From: Amaurobius ferox
Taxonomy: Eukaryota > Arthropoda > Arachnida > Araneae > Amaurobiidae
DNA length: 64,000 nt
Direction of reading: 5' to 3'
NCBI GenBank assembly: GCA_951213105.1
Contig: OX578146.1
Span: 112,944,127-113,008,126 of the forward strand
Shown: positions 33,016-44,505 of the stretch, one piece after another
Layout: the number at the start of each line of letters is the position of its first letter
Numbering within the stretch: position 1 is the stretch's first letter
Made by a program: the position numbers and the translations under genes
The notes under the pieces: model-generated
What the model was told of the DNA's origin: nothing
The model's input: only the letters and a program-made list of their open reading frames with translations
Databases searched by the model: none

Positions 33016-33820
33016 AGACCAGCAAATTTCAGTCTTACCATTCAGACGGTATCAAATCTTATATAATGAAGGAAAATGTGTGTATGTTTGTTATGTGCGT
33101 TAGTTTTTTAGAATGTGCGTTAGTTTTTAAAATTATTTTTTGTTTTAGCCCGATTTACAACGTATTGGTCGATATTAACACAAATAGATTCCTTAGCGAC
33201 CGAAAATATTATCACACAGTTTTCATCTCCATATCATCAGAAAGACCGAAAAATTCCGTATCAATCAAACTTCAAACATAATCCATACGATTAATAGATG
33301 GACTTTATTGAATTTTTTAAAACGTATATACTTTTTCTGCGTTTTAATACCTACCAGAATTTTAAATTGCGATATAAAAAAACTTAATTGTCGATCCACT
33401 GTTTATAATTTAACACAGCTACTTTAAATATCACACACTGCTACAAAACAAAAATTAATTTCCTGAAGCCATCCGTTCATTAATTATGAATTTTTAAGCA
33501 GAAGAGCTATCAAATGTTTGAATCAAAGGACCGTTTCCCTGTTGAAATCCGGACCATGCGATTACCTTTATTGTATTTTGCGTATAATCTTTTTCACCCT
33601 CGGTAATTTTTAGGCAACCTGCTCATGCGCTTAAAGCTCTGTTCAAAGAAAAAGTTCATGAAGACATTTTAAGTCACGATTACTGCCTGTACATTTATTT
33701 TTACCCCTTCTGTGGGAGGCTGTTCTTTTCAGGGCGGGCGATCGCTGGCTCTCCTCCTCCAGGGGAACATAAATCAAAAAAGCGTTCACTGGGCATCCAG
33801 TTCATCATATTCCTGGGTCC
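33016..33820. other. Unassigned; right part may be the 5' UTR of the Jockey-like element
   Basis: AT-rich until about 33690, then composition turns balanced (GGGCGGGCGATCGCTGGC, CTCCTCCTCCAGGGGAAC) and stays so through the ORF1 region. The shift near 33690-33700 is a plausible left edge of the retroelement, but no target duplication was identified. Confidence 0.4.
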
Positions 33821-33914
33821 ATGAGAGGTAGTGTACGGACGTTTCAGCGCTCCGCTCCTGCTTACCACGTGTTACACTTGTCTGTTCATGCTTGTACTGC
33901 CTTGAGCGTGCATC

Positions 33915-35581
33915 ATGGCCGAGGGTGTAAGAACTTCTCGACTGTTGAGCTCATCTGCTACTGCGCCAGCCAGATCAAACTGGTCAGAGATTATGGAGGA
34001 ACAAGACAATTATGAATCTAACGCTGGAAACATCGTAACCCAAGAATTCGAATCTGCCGCTACATTCGGAGATGCCTTTGTGAAAGCTCTGAAAGCCAAG
34101 GGAGCACCACCCTGTCCCCGGGACTCGAACATTCTGATGCACTTCAGAGCATACGACTTCGTGATCCGCAGACTGGAAAAGGAACTGGAAGAAAAGGACA
34201 TCTCCTATGAAAGCGCCATGCAGCTAAAGATACTTCTTCCAGGTAGTATATCTGATCCTACTTTGCTAGCCAGCCAACCCACCCTAGCCACCTTTAATAG
34301 CCTAAAATCTACTGAATGCATAGCCATTATGCTTAGGGACTGCAATAAAAAATCTGAGGATTTAGTCTTTCAAGAATTTAAACATAATTTATTCAGCAAA
34401 TTGGAGGGTTTTAAAACCCAGGCCCCTAGTAAAAGACTTAAAAGAGCGGAGGACTCTCCTATAGATACTCCATCGGAACCTATCCCTATTGTTAACAAAT
34501 TTCAAACTCTAAACTCGGATTCGGTTGATATGGCGGATGTCCCCCCCCTGTAAAAGAAAGAGTCTCGTCCTTCTACGTGGACTCCTCAAGTAATTGGGGA
34601 GCCCTCATAGAGGACCTAAATCAAATATTAAGCAATAAAATTCAGGGCTTTCTTGCAGGAAGAGTAAACAGGCTTACTCCTGGGTCCGTTGAGGACTTCA
34701 GGAGGATGCAGGAATACTTGACCCAAAGGAAAATCCTCTTCAGCTCCCTCCATTTAAAAAAGATCGACCCAAAAAAGTCGTTATAAAAGGATTACCGGCC
34801 AATTACAACATCGATGAGATCAGGACTGCCCTTCTTAAGGAAGGATTCCAAATTGATAGCAGCTTCGTGGTAGGCGCGATCGTGTTCCCCTCTCCATCTT
34901 CCTGGTTGGCCTCGTGCCAGCCGAGAACTGGGAGAAAAATCTACGAAATCCAAAGCATATTACATATGCAAATTCAAATAAAAACCTTTGTTTCTCGTGG
35001 TAGCAAGATGTGTTATAACTGTCAGGGCTATAACCATCATTCAGATCAATGTTCTCTTCCCTGCGCTGCCTTAAATGTGGTGAAGGACACCCCCACGCGT
35101 GAGTGTGAAAAATCTTTCGAAAATCCGGCCAAATGTGCCAACTGCGGCGGTAGCCACCCTGCTAAATTCCGTAACTGTCCACAAAACCCCTGGAACCGTA
35201 AAAAGTTCCAGGACCCTAAAAATTAATAAACCTAGTTCTAAAAATTCCCCTCCCGTTATTATTGACAACGAAAACTTTCCGGCCCTTCCCACTAAAAAAG
35301 TCACTTCTGCCCAGGCAGCCCAGGAGAGTACCAAGACGGATAAAGGAAAATCCGAAGAGTACTTGTCCCAAGCGCAGCCTGAAAAGACCGGTTTCCAATC
35401 TACTAATATTTTTCTGCAACTCCTCGAATTCTATAAAGAAATGGAAAAAATATTTGATCTAAATAACATTCAAAACTTGATTAAACAAATCTTTAAATCG
35501 GACGAAGCGCCCATTGAACAACTTTTCAAAATTGTTACTACTCTTGCTAACTTAAGAAAACCCCATACCCCCCAACATTGA
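33915..35581 (+). pseudogene. Jockey-like non-LTR retrotransposon ORF1 (Gag-like), frameshifted
   Basis: ORF1 proteins bind element RNA and escort it for reverse transcription. The start at 33915 (MAEGVRTSRLLSSSATAP) opens a 212-codon frame with a charged helical stretch (RRLEKELEEKD). The frame breaks at a run of eight C (34541-34548), continues to a run of six A (34771-34776), and then encodes VVIKGLPANYNIDEIRTALL, the start of a PRE_C2HC domain. Zinc knuckles follow: CYNCQGYNHHSDQC (35011-35052), CLKCGEGHPH in a shifted frame (about 35067-35096) and CANCGGSHPAKFRNC (35134-35178). A last frame shift leads to a helical tail with EFYKEMEKIFDLNN and a stop at 35579-35581. At least five frame changes make it non-functional, unless some are sequencing errors. 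No endonuclease or reverse transcriptase follows. Jockey clade is likely; the R1/I clades are an alternative. Confidence 0.8.
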
Positions 35582-36005
35582 GGACTTTATTATTTTCTTT
35601 TTTGGCTGGTTAACAAGTATCATCGTGTACTACCTGCATCACCGGCGGATCGCCCATCTTACTATCTGACCCTTCTGTTGTCAACTTCATTTCCTATTGG
35701 CTGCTAGTATCCCGCCCATCTGGGGGCGGGCCTTCAAGAGTCCCAAGTGATAATCAGGATGATTTCCAAGTTACAGACAAGCGTCCACAGCCCGAAGGTT
35801 AAAGCATTTTAATGTTAGGAACTTCACGTGTTACGATATTCTCGACTGGACATCCAGCTTGGTGACTCGTAAACTAGACTCTTCCGGGTGACGTCGAGTC
35901 GAACTATTCTTATTCATATCCTGAGCCTAATCCCATCGGCGACTGGTGTCGGGATACTTCTGGACACCATCCTGTGAAGGGTTTCGCTGATCCCGCTTAT
36001 GTAGC
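35582..36005 (+). other. Non-coding tail after ORF1; ORF2 absent
   Basis: Balanced composition continues to about 36000 (GCGGGCCTTCAAGAGTCCC, GACATCCAGCTTGGTGAC, CCGGGTGACGTCGAGTCG, TGGACACCATCCTGTGAAGG). There is no EN or RT motif and no long frame, so this looks like 3' untranslated sequence of a retroelement whose ORF2 has been lost. No poly(A) tail or target duplication was found. Confidence 0.45.
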
Positions 36006-36142
36006 TAAAATCTTTTATATAATTCCTTGGTAAAATCGTTTATATAACTCAGAAAAACGTAGAACGCCCCCTTTAGGCGGGTTCTGTGAGTATAATCTTC
36101 CACTTTATTGTCTAAGACACGAAGCAATTGACTGCCGGCAAG

Positions 36143-36322
36143 CAGTGGCGGAGCTTGGTTTGGGTTGCACTCCCCTGCGGCTTAAAATTCTGTAACCTTC
36201 TTATCCCCCCCCCCCCGTTTTTCCACTTAGCCTTCATGCAATAACTTTGTACCCCAAAATTTCCCCAAACCTGCTGCGCCCCTCAAAATTTCGGGGACTG
36301 CGGATCCCTGTCTCCGCCACAA
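36143..36322. mobile_element. Possible hAT-like MITE
   Basis: CAGTGGCGGAGC at the left faces a partial inverse (TCTCCGCCACAAG) at the right, about 180 bp apart. It contains a C-run near 36207-36218. No 8-bp target duplication could be shown, so the call is weak. Confidence 0.35.
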
Positions 36323-36589
36323 GGCTTCCTAGTTTCAGAACGAAAACACGGCGGCACGGAGTTGCTTTTCGTTCGTCATGGCTCGTTGATGCGAAGCTAA
36401 AATGAACAAATCCGCAAATGGTTCTACATCTAAAAAAAAATAAAAAATAATTATCCGTAAATACAAGGGGCTTTTCAGGTAGTCTTGATAGCTACAAAAG
36501 ATACTTCCATCTTTAAAAATATATACAACTACGGCTTTCAAAATCGTTCCACAATGCAATGGAAAGTAAATTTTTCTTTCTTATTCCCT

Positions 36590-36840
36590 ATTTTCGAATG
36601 TTATAAATGATTCAAGGGTTTGGAGGATAGGTAGCGAACAAAAAACGCCATCATTCATTTCGGAATTCGCCTGCAAATCCACTCTACCAGTTGATTTCGA
36701 ACTAAAGGTAAGAGCACGGCGGTTAGAACAAAATAGAGTATTGCAGGAACGACAGAAGAACGCTCTACGTTTTGTTTGGGGGGATACGCATGGCGATTTT
36801 CCCATTTATCGTCCAAAGAATTCGAAGAGTAAAAACTTGA
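36590..36840 (+). repeat. Dispersed repeat D, copy 2
   Basis: TCGAATGTTATAAATGATTC, CATCATTCATTTCGGAATTC, GTTGATTTCGAACTAAAGGT, AAGAGCACGGCGGTTAGAAC and ATTGCAGGAACGACAG. The inverse of these blocks is readable at 43175-43560. Confidence 0.5.
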
Positions 36841-38038
36841 CTAAAAATAGTCTTCGAAAGTAATGAGTCCAGTGTCTTATGTCTTTTCATTTCTGTTTTC
36901 AGTTGTACTTATATGGAGTGTGTGTATTAAGAAAGTGTCAGATGTGGCAATCTTGCCAGCGAAATACCATCACTCATGAATATAAAATTGAAATGGACAC
37001 TGCGCCAAATTTAAATGACATGGTAAATTTATGAAAATCTGATGCTAACAACTTGTTACACGTACCTGATCTTCGTACGATCTTTGACTTTTTCATTCGT
37101 GAATAATCGGTTTTACATAATAAATAGAACTATTTTTTTAAGACAAGTTTTGTTTTTTTAGAAAATTTTTAACTTCGTAAATTTGTTTTAGGAAAATTAC
37201 GTTTTAAAACCCGCCTTGACACATTTAAAACACTAGTGGAAAAATGTCCCTCTATGTCTACGGACATGTGGAGATTCTAAGAATATGAAACATAGAATTT
37301 TAATAATTCATTACAATATGCGACATTTAAGATGTAAAGGGTGAACACAATTCTTCAATGAAATTGTTTACGTGGACATGAAAACTCATAAATGAATGCA
37401 CTTATGAATTTTATGTTGAAATATCACATAAGAAAATTTGAGCTGCATAAAATCTTTTATAAATATATCATCATTAGAATACGATTTCTGTCCATTTAAG
37501 TCGTAAAGTATGCTATGACTTTAAATTTCGTATCTTCATAGCATTTGATATGCGATGTAGTAAATAAAACTACCCACACATGCAAATTACCGTAATATAT
37601 AAAACATATGGTAATTTGCATGTATGGGATACAAATTATTCGGAATTATATTTTTAAAAATTTCATGTTTTATAGAGACCAATAATAATGTATCTAAATA
37701 TAGAAATACCAAGGTCAACGTTCAAACGGTGAGGCGATAAAACTTTCATTTTTACATATATAGTTTGAATGACATTATAGAATTAAATGATATTAAAATG
37801 ATATATATACATATATATAATGATATAAATCAGCTGTTATCATATTCGTTGGTTTGTATAAACTATAGTTAACATAGGAGAGAGTCTAAAACAGAGAAAT
37901 AAATGGAGAAAACCGGGTAGTTAATGCGTATTATTCAGCTGCCTCTAAATGGATTGGAAAGTAGTTTCTCACCATTGAAGTTCGACTGTTTTATATTGAT
38001 CACAGTATCTAAAGTTTGCTGGTCAAATTATAAAAAAA
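36841..38038. other. Unassigned AT-rich stretch with a hairpin
   Basis: No gene recognised. CCCACACATGCAAATTACC at 37573-37591 is inverted at 37610-37628 with one mismatch (19-bp arms, 18-base loop). An AT/ATAC-rich run lies at 37795-37825. Confidence 0.5.
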
Positions 38039-39002
38039 TCTGATGTGGGCAACACATGACTTTCCTTTTATAATGAAATGAATTTACTACTTTCACAGCA
38101 AAATAAATAGGTTTTTCTTTTAGTAGATACTAATATCTTTTCCAAGATATTGAATTTTCGACAATTAGTCGTCATTTTCATTGATTTATCGTCATTTTTA
38201 TCCATTTGGCGAGATTTTCGTTAATTTGGCAACATTTCAAAAAGTCGCCAAGTTGGCGACATTCCGCCAATTTCGTCGCCAAAATCTCGCCAAGCGTTAT
38301 GGACGAAGAAATAAGTTATTCTTACAGCAGATAAATTGGCGTTCAAATGCAAAAGTATTACTGAAAGTATCTTTTATCATGAATGGAACGAGCTAGATCC
38401 ACGAGAATGATGTCACCCAATTTATCGCGTGATATTATATATGAAAAGTGAACATGTTTCTCAATAGGAAATATTTTTTTTTCTATTTTATATGACTTTT
38501 TGATAATTTCTTTGAAAAATGTGCAATATCTCGAGAACGGTTCATGTTAGCGTTCTAAAATTTATGTCAATCGTTTTCTAATGAAAAATTACATAAGAAA
38601 TGTCTATTTACGTAACTTTATTATCGGTTTTTATTTTTTGACGATTTTTTCAAAATTTCATTCGAAAATTTAGGGGGGTTCTGAACATTCGATTGCGTAT
38701 AAAAACTATAGGCTTCCAGTGTTTACAGATTGTGATTTTTGTACCAAATTTGGTTCGAATCGGTCCATTCGTTCGTCAGTTATCGTCTCCACAGACCCAC
38801 TGACACGCACACACACATACTTTCACACACACACACACACATACTTTCACATTCACACACACACACACACACAGACATCACTTCAAAAATGTTTGATTCG
38901 TGATCAGGGATGCTTGAAACGTGCTCTCCCGTCGAAAACTCGATTTGGAATTTTCGACCCCGTCACAATACTTTCCTTATACATTATGTATATAAGGAAA
39001 GT
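38039..39002 (-). mobile_element. Family B element, copy 6
   Basis: Complete copy in reverse orientation: TCTGATGTGGGCAACACATG, then ACTTTCCTTTTATAATG; central palindrome GTCGCCAAGTTGGCGAC followed by GTCGCCAAAATCTCGCCA; hairpin ACTTTCCTTATACATTATG ... ATAAGGAAAGT at the right. CA tracts at about 38806-38873 are interrupted by ATACTTTCACA. Confidence 0.85.
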
Positions 39003-39230
39003 AATTAAGGGGCGAAGTATCCTTTCAGACCCTCGGTGGAGTGAAATCGGGTAGTTGTTTTTAATCAAAATAAAAATTGGCTAAATTTTAAAAACTTAAT
39101 TTTTATTTGACGAAAATTAAAGAAGGCATACATATAAACATTATAAACATGGTATAGTGTCTCCATTATTAATAGTTGTATTTAGCAGAAAATAATGGTA
39201 AATTGAGGTGGATATGAAAATAATAACAGT

Positions 39231-39533
39231 TTATTTTAGGTGGCAAAGCTCACAAATAACGAAATTTAGAACTCTTAACTCTTCCTCTATTGGATCGTAA
39301 TCCCTGTCGCATGGTAAATCCATGATCCAATATTCTCGGGGGTGCAATCTAGAGTTTACGTATTTATTTTGGGGGTCAGCCTTTTCGTTGGGCCAGCTGC
39401 TCTCCGAAGAAATAGAAGACAGGATGTCGGAGTGTTCTTTAGATATCACATTTTTACCGAAAGATTTAATGTGCGTCCGTTTCGGACGGGTCATAGGGTT
39501 TTTCGGCCTGTTTGAATTAGTGGCCGAAAGCAT
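39231..39533 (-). CDS. Unrecognised 100-codon frame, possibly part of a gene or old retroelement
   Basis: This minus-strand frame (start 39533, stop at 39231) has a balanced residue mix unlike the Lys/Phe/Ile-rich chance frames around it: a basic segment (MTRPKRTHIKSFGKNV), a Ser-rich acidic segment (SDILSSISSESSWPNEKADP) and the ending EEELRVLNFVICELCHLK. Upstream on the same strand, other frames also read plausibly (PSFLNQKPVPSPRSFFQISE near 39700-39770), so a frameshifted longer coding region is possible. An AATAAA lies right after the stop. A splice-acceptor-like CTCTCTCTCTCCAAG is near 39675-39690. I recognise no family. Length alone is within what chance gives in this window. Confidence 0.25.
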   Translation of the reverse strand: MLSATNSNRPKNPMTRPKRTHIKSFGKNVISKEHSDILSSISSESSWPNEKADPQNKYVNSRLHPREYWIMDLPCDRDYDPIEEELRVLNFVICELCHLK

Positions 39534-39539
39534 ATCAGT

Positions 39540-40006
39540 TTCGCAGGGGCTTGAGAAGGTTTTTTTTTTGTTTCTGGAGGTCTAAAGCCAATGGCGATGC
39601 TTTGGGGTCAAGGGGTTAAGACCCAGAATCCAATGATATAGTTGTATGCGCCTCAGGGGCGTGTTTTAAAATCTTGGAGAGAGAGAGAGCTTTCAGAAAT
39701 TTGAAAAAAGGAGCGAGGAGAAGGAACTGGTTTTTGATTAAGAAAAGACGGCTCCCCATTATGGTCCTCTGAAAAGAGAGATGCTGTTCAATTGCAAGTG
39801 ATGTTGGTGAGTTACACATTCAAGGGCCTGTGCCTGATTTGTATCTTTTGTCTCTCTCTCCCTCTCCAATTAAATAACTACTAATTAACGCCAATTAAAT
39901 ATCTACTAGTTAACTCCAAATTAAATTATTTACTAGTAAAAGTCAGGTGTTTTCATGATAGCTTACCATTTGTTCAAATTAGTCCATGAGACCCCTTACC
40001 ATTGTT
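39540..40006. other. Unassigned
   Basis: Contains the coding-like minus-strand segment mentioned above to about 39840. CTACTA(A/G)TTAA(C/)-type words repeat near 39885-39935 (AATTAAATA-CTACTA twice). No firm feature. Confidence 0.35.
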
Positions 40007-40936
40007 ACTTTCCTTATATACATAATGTATAAGGAAAGTATTGTGACGGGGTCGAAAATTCGAACTCGAGTTTTCGACGGGAGAGCACGTTTCAAGCATC
40101 CCTGATCACGAATCAAACATTTTTGAAGTGATGTCTGTGTGTGTGTGTGTGTGTCAGTGAGTCTGTGGAGACGATAACTGACGAACGAATGGACCGATTC
40201 GAACCAAATTTAGTACAAAAATCACAATCTGTAAACACTGGAAGCCTATTGTTTTTATACGTAATCGAATGTTCAGAACTCCCCTAAATTTTCGAATGAA
40301 ATGTTGAAAAAATCGTCAAAAAATCAAAACCACTAATAATGTTATGCGAATAGACATTTCTTATGTAATTTTTCATTAGAAAACGATTATATAGCATATC
40401 AGATAGCATAAATTTTAGAACGCTAACATGAACCGTTCTCGAGATATTGCACATTTTTCAAAAAAATTATCAAAAAATCATGTAAAATAAAAAAAAAAAT
40501 CCTATTGAGAAACATGTTCACTTTTCATATGTAATACCATGCGATAAATTGGGTGACATCATTCTCGTGGATCTAGCTCGTTCCATTCATGAAAAAAGAT
40601 ACTTTGAGTAATACTTTTATATTTGAACGCCAATAGTCATTTATCTGCTGTGAGAACAACTTTTTTCTTCGTCCATAACGCTTGACGAGATTTTGGCGAC
40701 GAATTTGGCGGAATGTCGCCGACTTGGCGACTTTTTGAAATGTTGCCGAATTAACGAAAATCTCGCCAAATGGGTAAAAATGACGCTAAATCAATGAAAA
40801 TGACGACTAATTGTCGAAAATTCAATATCTTGGAAGGAATATTAGTATCTACCATAAGAAAAACCTATTTTTTTTACTGTAAAAGTAGTAAATTCATTAC
40901 ATTATATAAGGAAAGTCATGTGTTGTCCACATCAGA
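40007..40936 (+). mobile_element. Family B element, copy 7
   Basis: Complete. Hairpin ACTTTCCTTATATACATAAT ... ATAAGGAAAGT at the left, TTCGAGTTTTCGACGGGAGA, GT tract near 40135-40155, palindrome GTCGCCGACTTGGCGAC near 40718, right end ATATAAGGAAAGTCATGTG, then CCACATCAGA and TTTTTT. The palindrome differs from the consensus at two paired positions. Confidence 0.85.
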
Positions 40937-42365
40937 TTTTTTATTTTGAATTGTTATTAGAATGGGTGATCAATCCATTCATGTTAAGAGGAGCATTTTG
41001 TGTATTATGTTACTTGTACATAGATTTAAATATTGTAAATAAATTAATGTTATTATTTAAAAACACGGCCTTATTCTTTTTCGCGCTCTTACCGCAAAAT
41101 CTGTGCTACGCCTTTGGGTTGAATTGTATTCATAATGCTTGAGGAGGGGGAAAAAATCAAGAATTGGACTTTTAATTCTACTTTTCCTTATCATATTCTA
41201 TACATTGAGGACAAATAATGAAAAAAAGGGTGTTTTAAATACAAGCCCCCTCCCCTTTAAAAAAAATCTTAGGGCCTACGGTTATCTTAAAACGGCCCTG
41301 ATTCTTTTATTTTCCAATTTATTACATTCGAAAATATTTCTTATGGAATGAATAAAATACTCACAATCTACACTTTGGACGTATAGAACTGTGAACTTCC
41401 AAACTATGTGGAACTTGTCTATGCGAAACTTGCAATTCCCTGTACTCCGTTTCTCGTAATTTATGGACGAGGATTTTCTAACGCGAGGGGTTTTTCGACA
41501 CCATGTCGCAGAGGATAAAAGATCAGGAGCAGGGATGCTGTAATTTATTTGAGGATTCAAGTGAAACAACTTTATTAACGTCTTAAGTTATTTCATCGTT
41601 TCATGCGAATAAAGCGAACATTTGTAGAGGAAAATAACCCGATATATTTAGAATTGCATCCCATTGTACATAATGCAATGGCTCCCCATTGCAAATAATG
41701 CAATTCTGCTGATGTCGGTCTTTTTATGCGCTGGAATAGCTGATACTTGCAATAAAGTCAAGAAAACTTGCTCTGTTTTATGAACCTCTATGGAGACTGA
41801 CAATCTTTCTTCCCTTTTTCTCTTTTTCCAACCCTCACTGTAAAGAGCTTGAAATTGTTCATTCGGTGATTTTTTTTCTACAATTAGAGCGAGATCTTTA
41901 AAGTGTGATCGTCCATTTTCAAGTGCTCTGGAAATATGAACTTTATCATCAAATTATGATGAAGCATGAGCTCAATTTGTCTTGAATTTGATACCAAATG
42001 CCGTCATAATAGAGGTTCAGAAAATTGTGACATAATTTCTGCAAACTTTACTCTGCCATTGTAGGAATCGTCTATTGTATGAAGAGAGCATAAATACAAG
42101 CAAAGCCAGTCAACGATGCTATTGTCTACAGTGGAAGAGATATACCAATTTTTGGAAAGGTCTCCTATAGACGCGTTCTGCGAATATAAACTTAGTCGTT
42201 GTCTATTCGTGCAATCCGAGTTCATTTTTTAAACTAAATTTAAAGCCCGCTCTATAAATGGCCCAAATTTGACGGTTCTCAGCTGTTCGCAAAAATATAG
42301 TGCACATAAGTTTTCATGTTGATATTACAGATATCGGCTTTACCATGCAGAAGAGAGCGAAGCGT
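40937..42365. other. Unassigned
   Basis: No gene recognised. CCCATTG(T/C)..ATAATGCAAT words repeat near 41668-41705. A 96-codon stop-free minus-strand stretch at about 41658-41947 has no start codon and no recognised family. Confidence 0.4.
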
Positions 42366-42369
42366 CGGG

Positions 42370-42985
42370 GATTCAGTTATCTGCAATAAGAGCGCAATTC
42401 TTTATTTTACTAATATGGGATTAGCAAAGTACAGACACGGTTGGACCATGTCCGGCCTATGAAAGGGCGTTGCGTGTTAGTGCCAACTATATAACGAAGG
42501 CATTTTATCCATTGTCGATTTATAACAACAACTTGGGCCTCGGGAAGATTTGGGCTGTCACGTTGGTAAGTTACGCTACCTCCAGAAAGGAAATCAAGGA
42601 ACTCACTCAAAGTCAACAGTGGACTTTAATGTTTTTTATTTGAAGCGTCATAGCTCTCATAAATATCACCACATATGCCCATCTATACATCAGGGGCAAA
42701 GTGAAGCAGCTTTATTGTTGCAGAATATAAATCCGAACTAGGGAACATAAAATACGAATTAGCCGCTCGATAAATAGCCGAAATGAGGATATGCTGCTGT
42801 CTCCGAAAAGTGAGAGCGTGACAGAAAGAGATGAGCAGTGAGAAAGTTCGTCTTTGTTCTTGGGTTATTAAAGTGCATTGAAGAGAGCAAGTAGATCGAT
42901 GCGAGCGAGATTTGCATAAGATGCAATGTTGTCACAGCACTCTACAGATGTCATTATCAGCAATAGGAGCGTGATTCTTTATTTC
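42370..42985. repeat. Pair of short direct repeats about 575 bp apart
   Basis: TTATCTGCAATAAGAGCGCA, then ATTCTTTATTT (42378-42408) recurs as TTATCAGCAATAGGAGCGTG, then ATTCTTTATTT (42954-42985). They could be the ends of a small element or an old duplication. The sequence between has no recognised gene. Confidence 0.45.
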
Positions 42986-43174
42986 AGGAAATATTTTTCC
43001 ATTAACAACATTTTTTTTTATAGATATATTTGCCCCTTTTGCTGACATGCTTTTCTTCCCGTTCTCCTAATATGTCAGAAGAATTGGAACTGCCATTATT
43101 TAAAACTTTAATTTATCAATATTTCCTCTTCAAAAATTCTGCCATTTCGAATGAAAAAAAAATAATAAATGCAC

Positions 43175-43560
43175 TCAAAACACCCCTTTAAAACGTTCTA
43201 AAACCCCCGTCCTCCTGAAAGCGAAGTACTCTAAATCCATTATTTTCTCGAATTTACGACTCTTCCGTTCGCATTTTCGTTCGAAATGGAGGATCTCTTT
43301 TTCCCTGTTAACGCAACTGGTAAATAGGAAAATCATAGGACAGGGTAGAGCGGAAAGAACAAAAGAATAATCGAATGTTTTTTTGTTATTCCATTTCATT
43401 CGCCGGAACTACCGTATAACCGCACTGCTTTTACGTCAATTTGAGATCAACCGGCAGCGAAGATTCCCCCGAAATTCGAAAATAAATTATGACGTTTTCG
43501 CTCGCTTTCTCTTTCCGATGCCGTATTTCATTCGAAGTATTCGAAATGGCGAAATATCTC
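43175..43560 (-). repeat. Dispersed repeat D, copy 3 (inverted)
   Basis: On the plus strand ACCGCACTGCTTTTACGTCA, ATTTGAGATCAACCGGC and CCGAAATTCGAAAATAAATT are the inverse of blocks in 36590-36840. GGTAAATAGGAAAATCATAGG is the inverse of the TTTCTATTTACCTGTTG block in the copies at 56660 and 63780. This links the two sets into one repeat family. Confidence 0.5.
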
Positions 43561-43689
43561 TTTGAATGGGGAAGGGAGATGGAAAAACAGTGCTTATGTG
43601 GTTTTTTTTTTATAGTTTTCAGAACTGCAGATAGAAGCTGGATTCCGATGTATGATCGTAAGCTGTGGATCATGTCTTGTCATTAGTTT

Positions 43690-44505
43690 TAGTCTCTTAA
43701 TAAATGGCACTTATAAAATGATGAATTTTCTATCATTGTTATATTTGAAAATGTCAGCCTGTCCGACACACGAATTTCTCTACAAACGAAGTTTTTAAGA
43801 AAATAAAAATTACAGCTTTTTTATGCCCATTTTGCTAAATCACTAGGCTGATGTAGTTTCCGATTAAAATGAGCAAATCGAATTTTATAAAAATAATTTA
43901 ATTTTTCCCCATAGGTATCGCGTTACCCCTTATGAGGAAATATATTTTAAAATCTTTAGAAAGGGGTCATGATAACTTCCAAAAAATATTTTTAATTCAC
44001 TTCTGTTTAAAATTGCTTATAAACAACTCTCTCATGATTTGTGGACATGATACGAGAATACGTCTTATATATATATATATATTCTTTTCTGATAAGGATT
44101 GTAACACATGTAGCACTTAGATATGAATGAATGCTTAACGTTGAGCGGACAATCAAATTCCATATATTTTTATACATCAACCATTTTTCATTATATAGAA
44201 ACTATACTCAGCCTTAGAATTGGAAAAATTATACCTCTAAAAACGGGTAGAAGCCCTCTGTTCGTTGGAGCTGCGCAGAACACGATCCAATTCGTTGACG
44301 ACGATGGCAAACTGGTTTAAAAAGTTCATGAAATTTTAAACTAATTTGAATTAAAATAAATCTTGCCGAGCCGTATCGTCCGGGGATCTAAAGTATCTCT
44401 TCTCGAATTTCACTTCTGGCCGAAGTTTTGATTTACCGCTACAGATACACAGACCGATAAATTTTATTATGTAAGAAGATAAGCTTTATTTGAAAGTTAC
44501 TGCTT
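43690..44505. other. Unassigned; one unit of repeat F
   Basis: 43925-44055 (AAATCTTTAGAAAGGGGTCA, TTTTTAATTCACTTCTGTTT, CTCATGATTTGTGGACAT) is repeated in array form at 45130-45385. A TA run lies at 44067-44082. No gene recognised. Confidence 0.45.

Noticed and set aside
35071..35419. Minus-strand frames within the ORF1 region
   Set aside because: They are shadows of the plus-strand zinc-knuckle coding sequence.
33915..35581. An endogenous virus gag
   Set aside because: The PRE_C2HC start and the spacing of the zinc knuckles fit non-LTR ORF1 proteins; there are no LTRs, protease or envelope signals nearby.
41658..41947. 96-codon stop-free minus-strand stretch
   Set aside because: Reads somewhat coding-like but has no start codon, no family motif, and similar lengths occur by chance elsewhere in the window.
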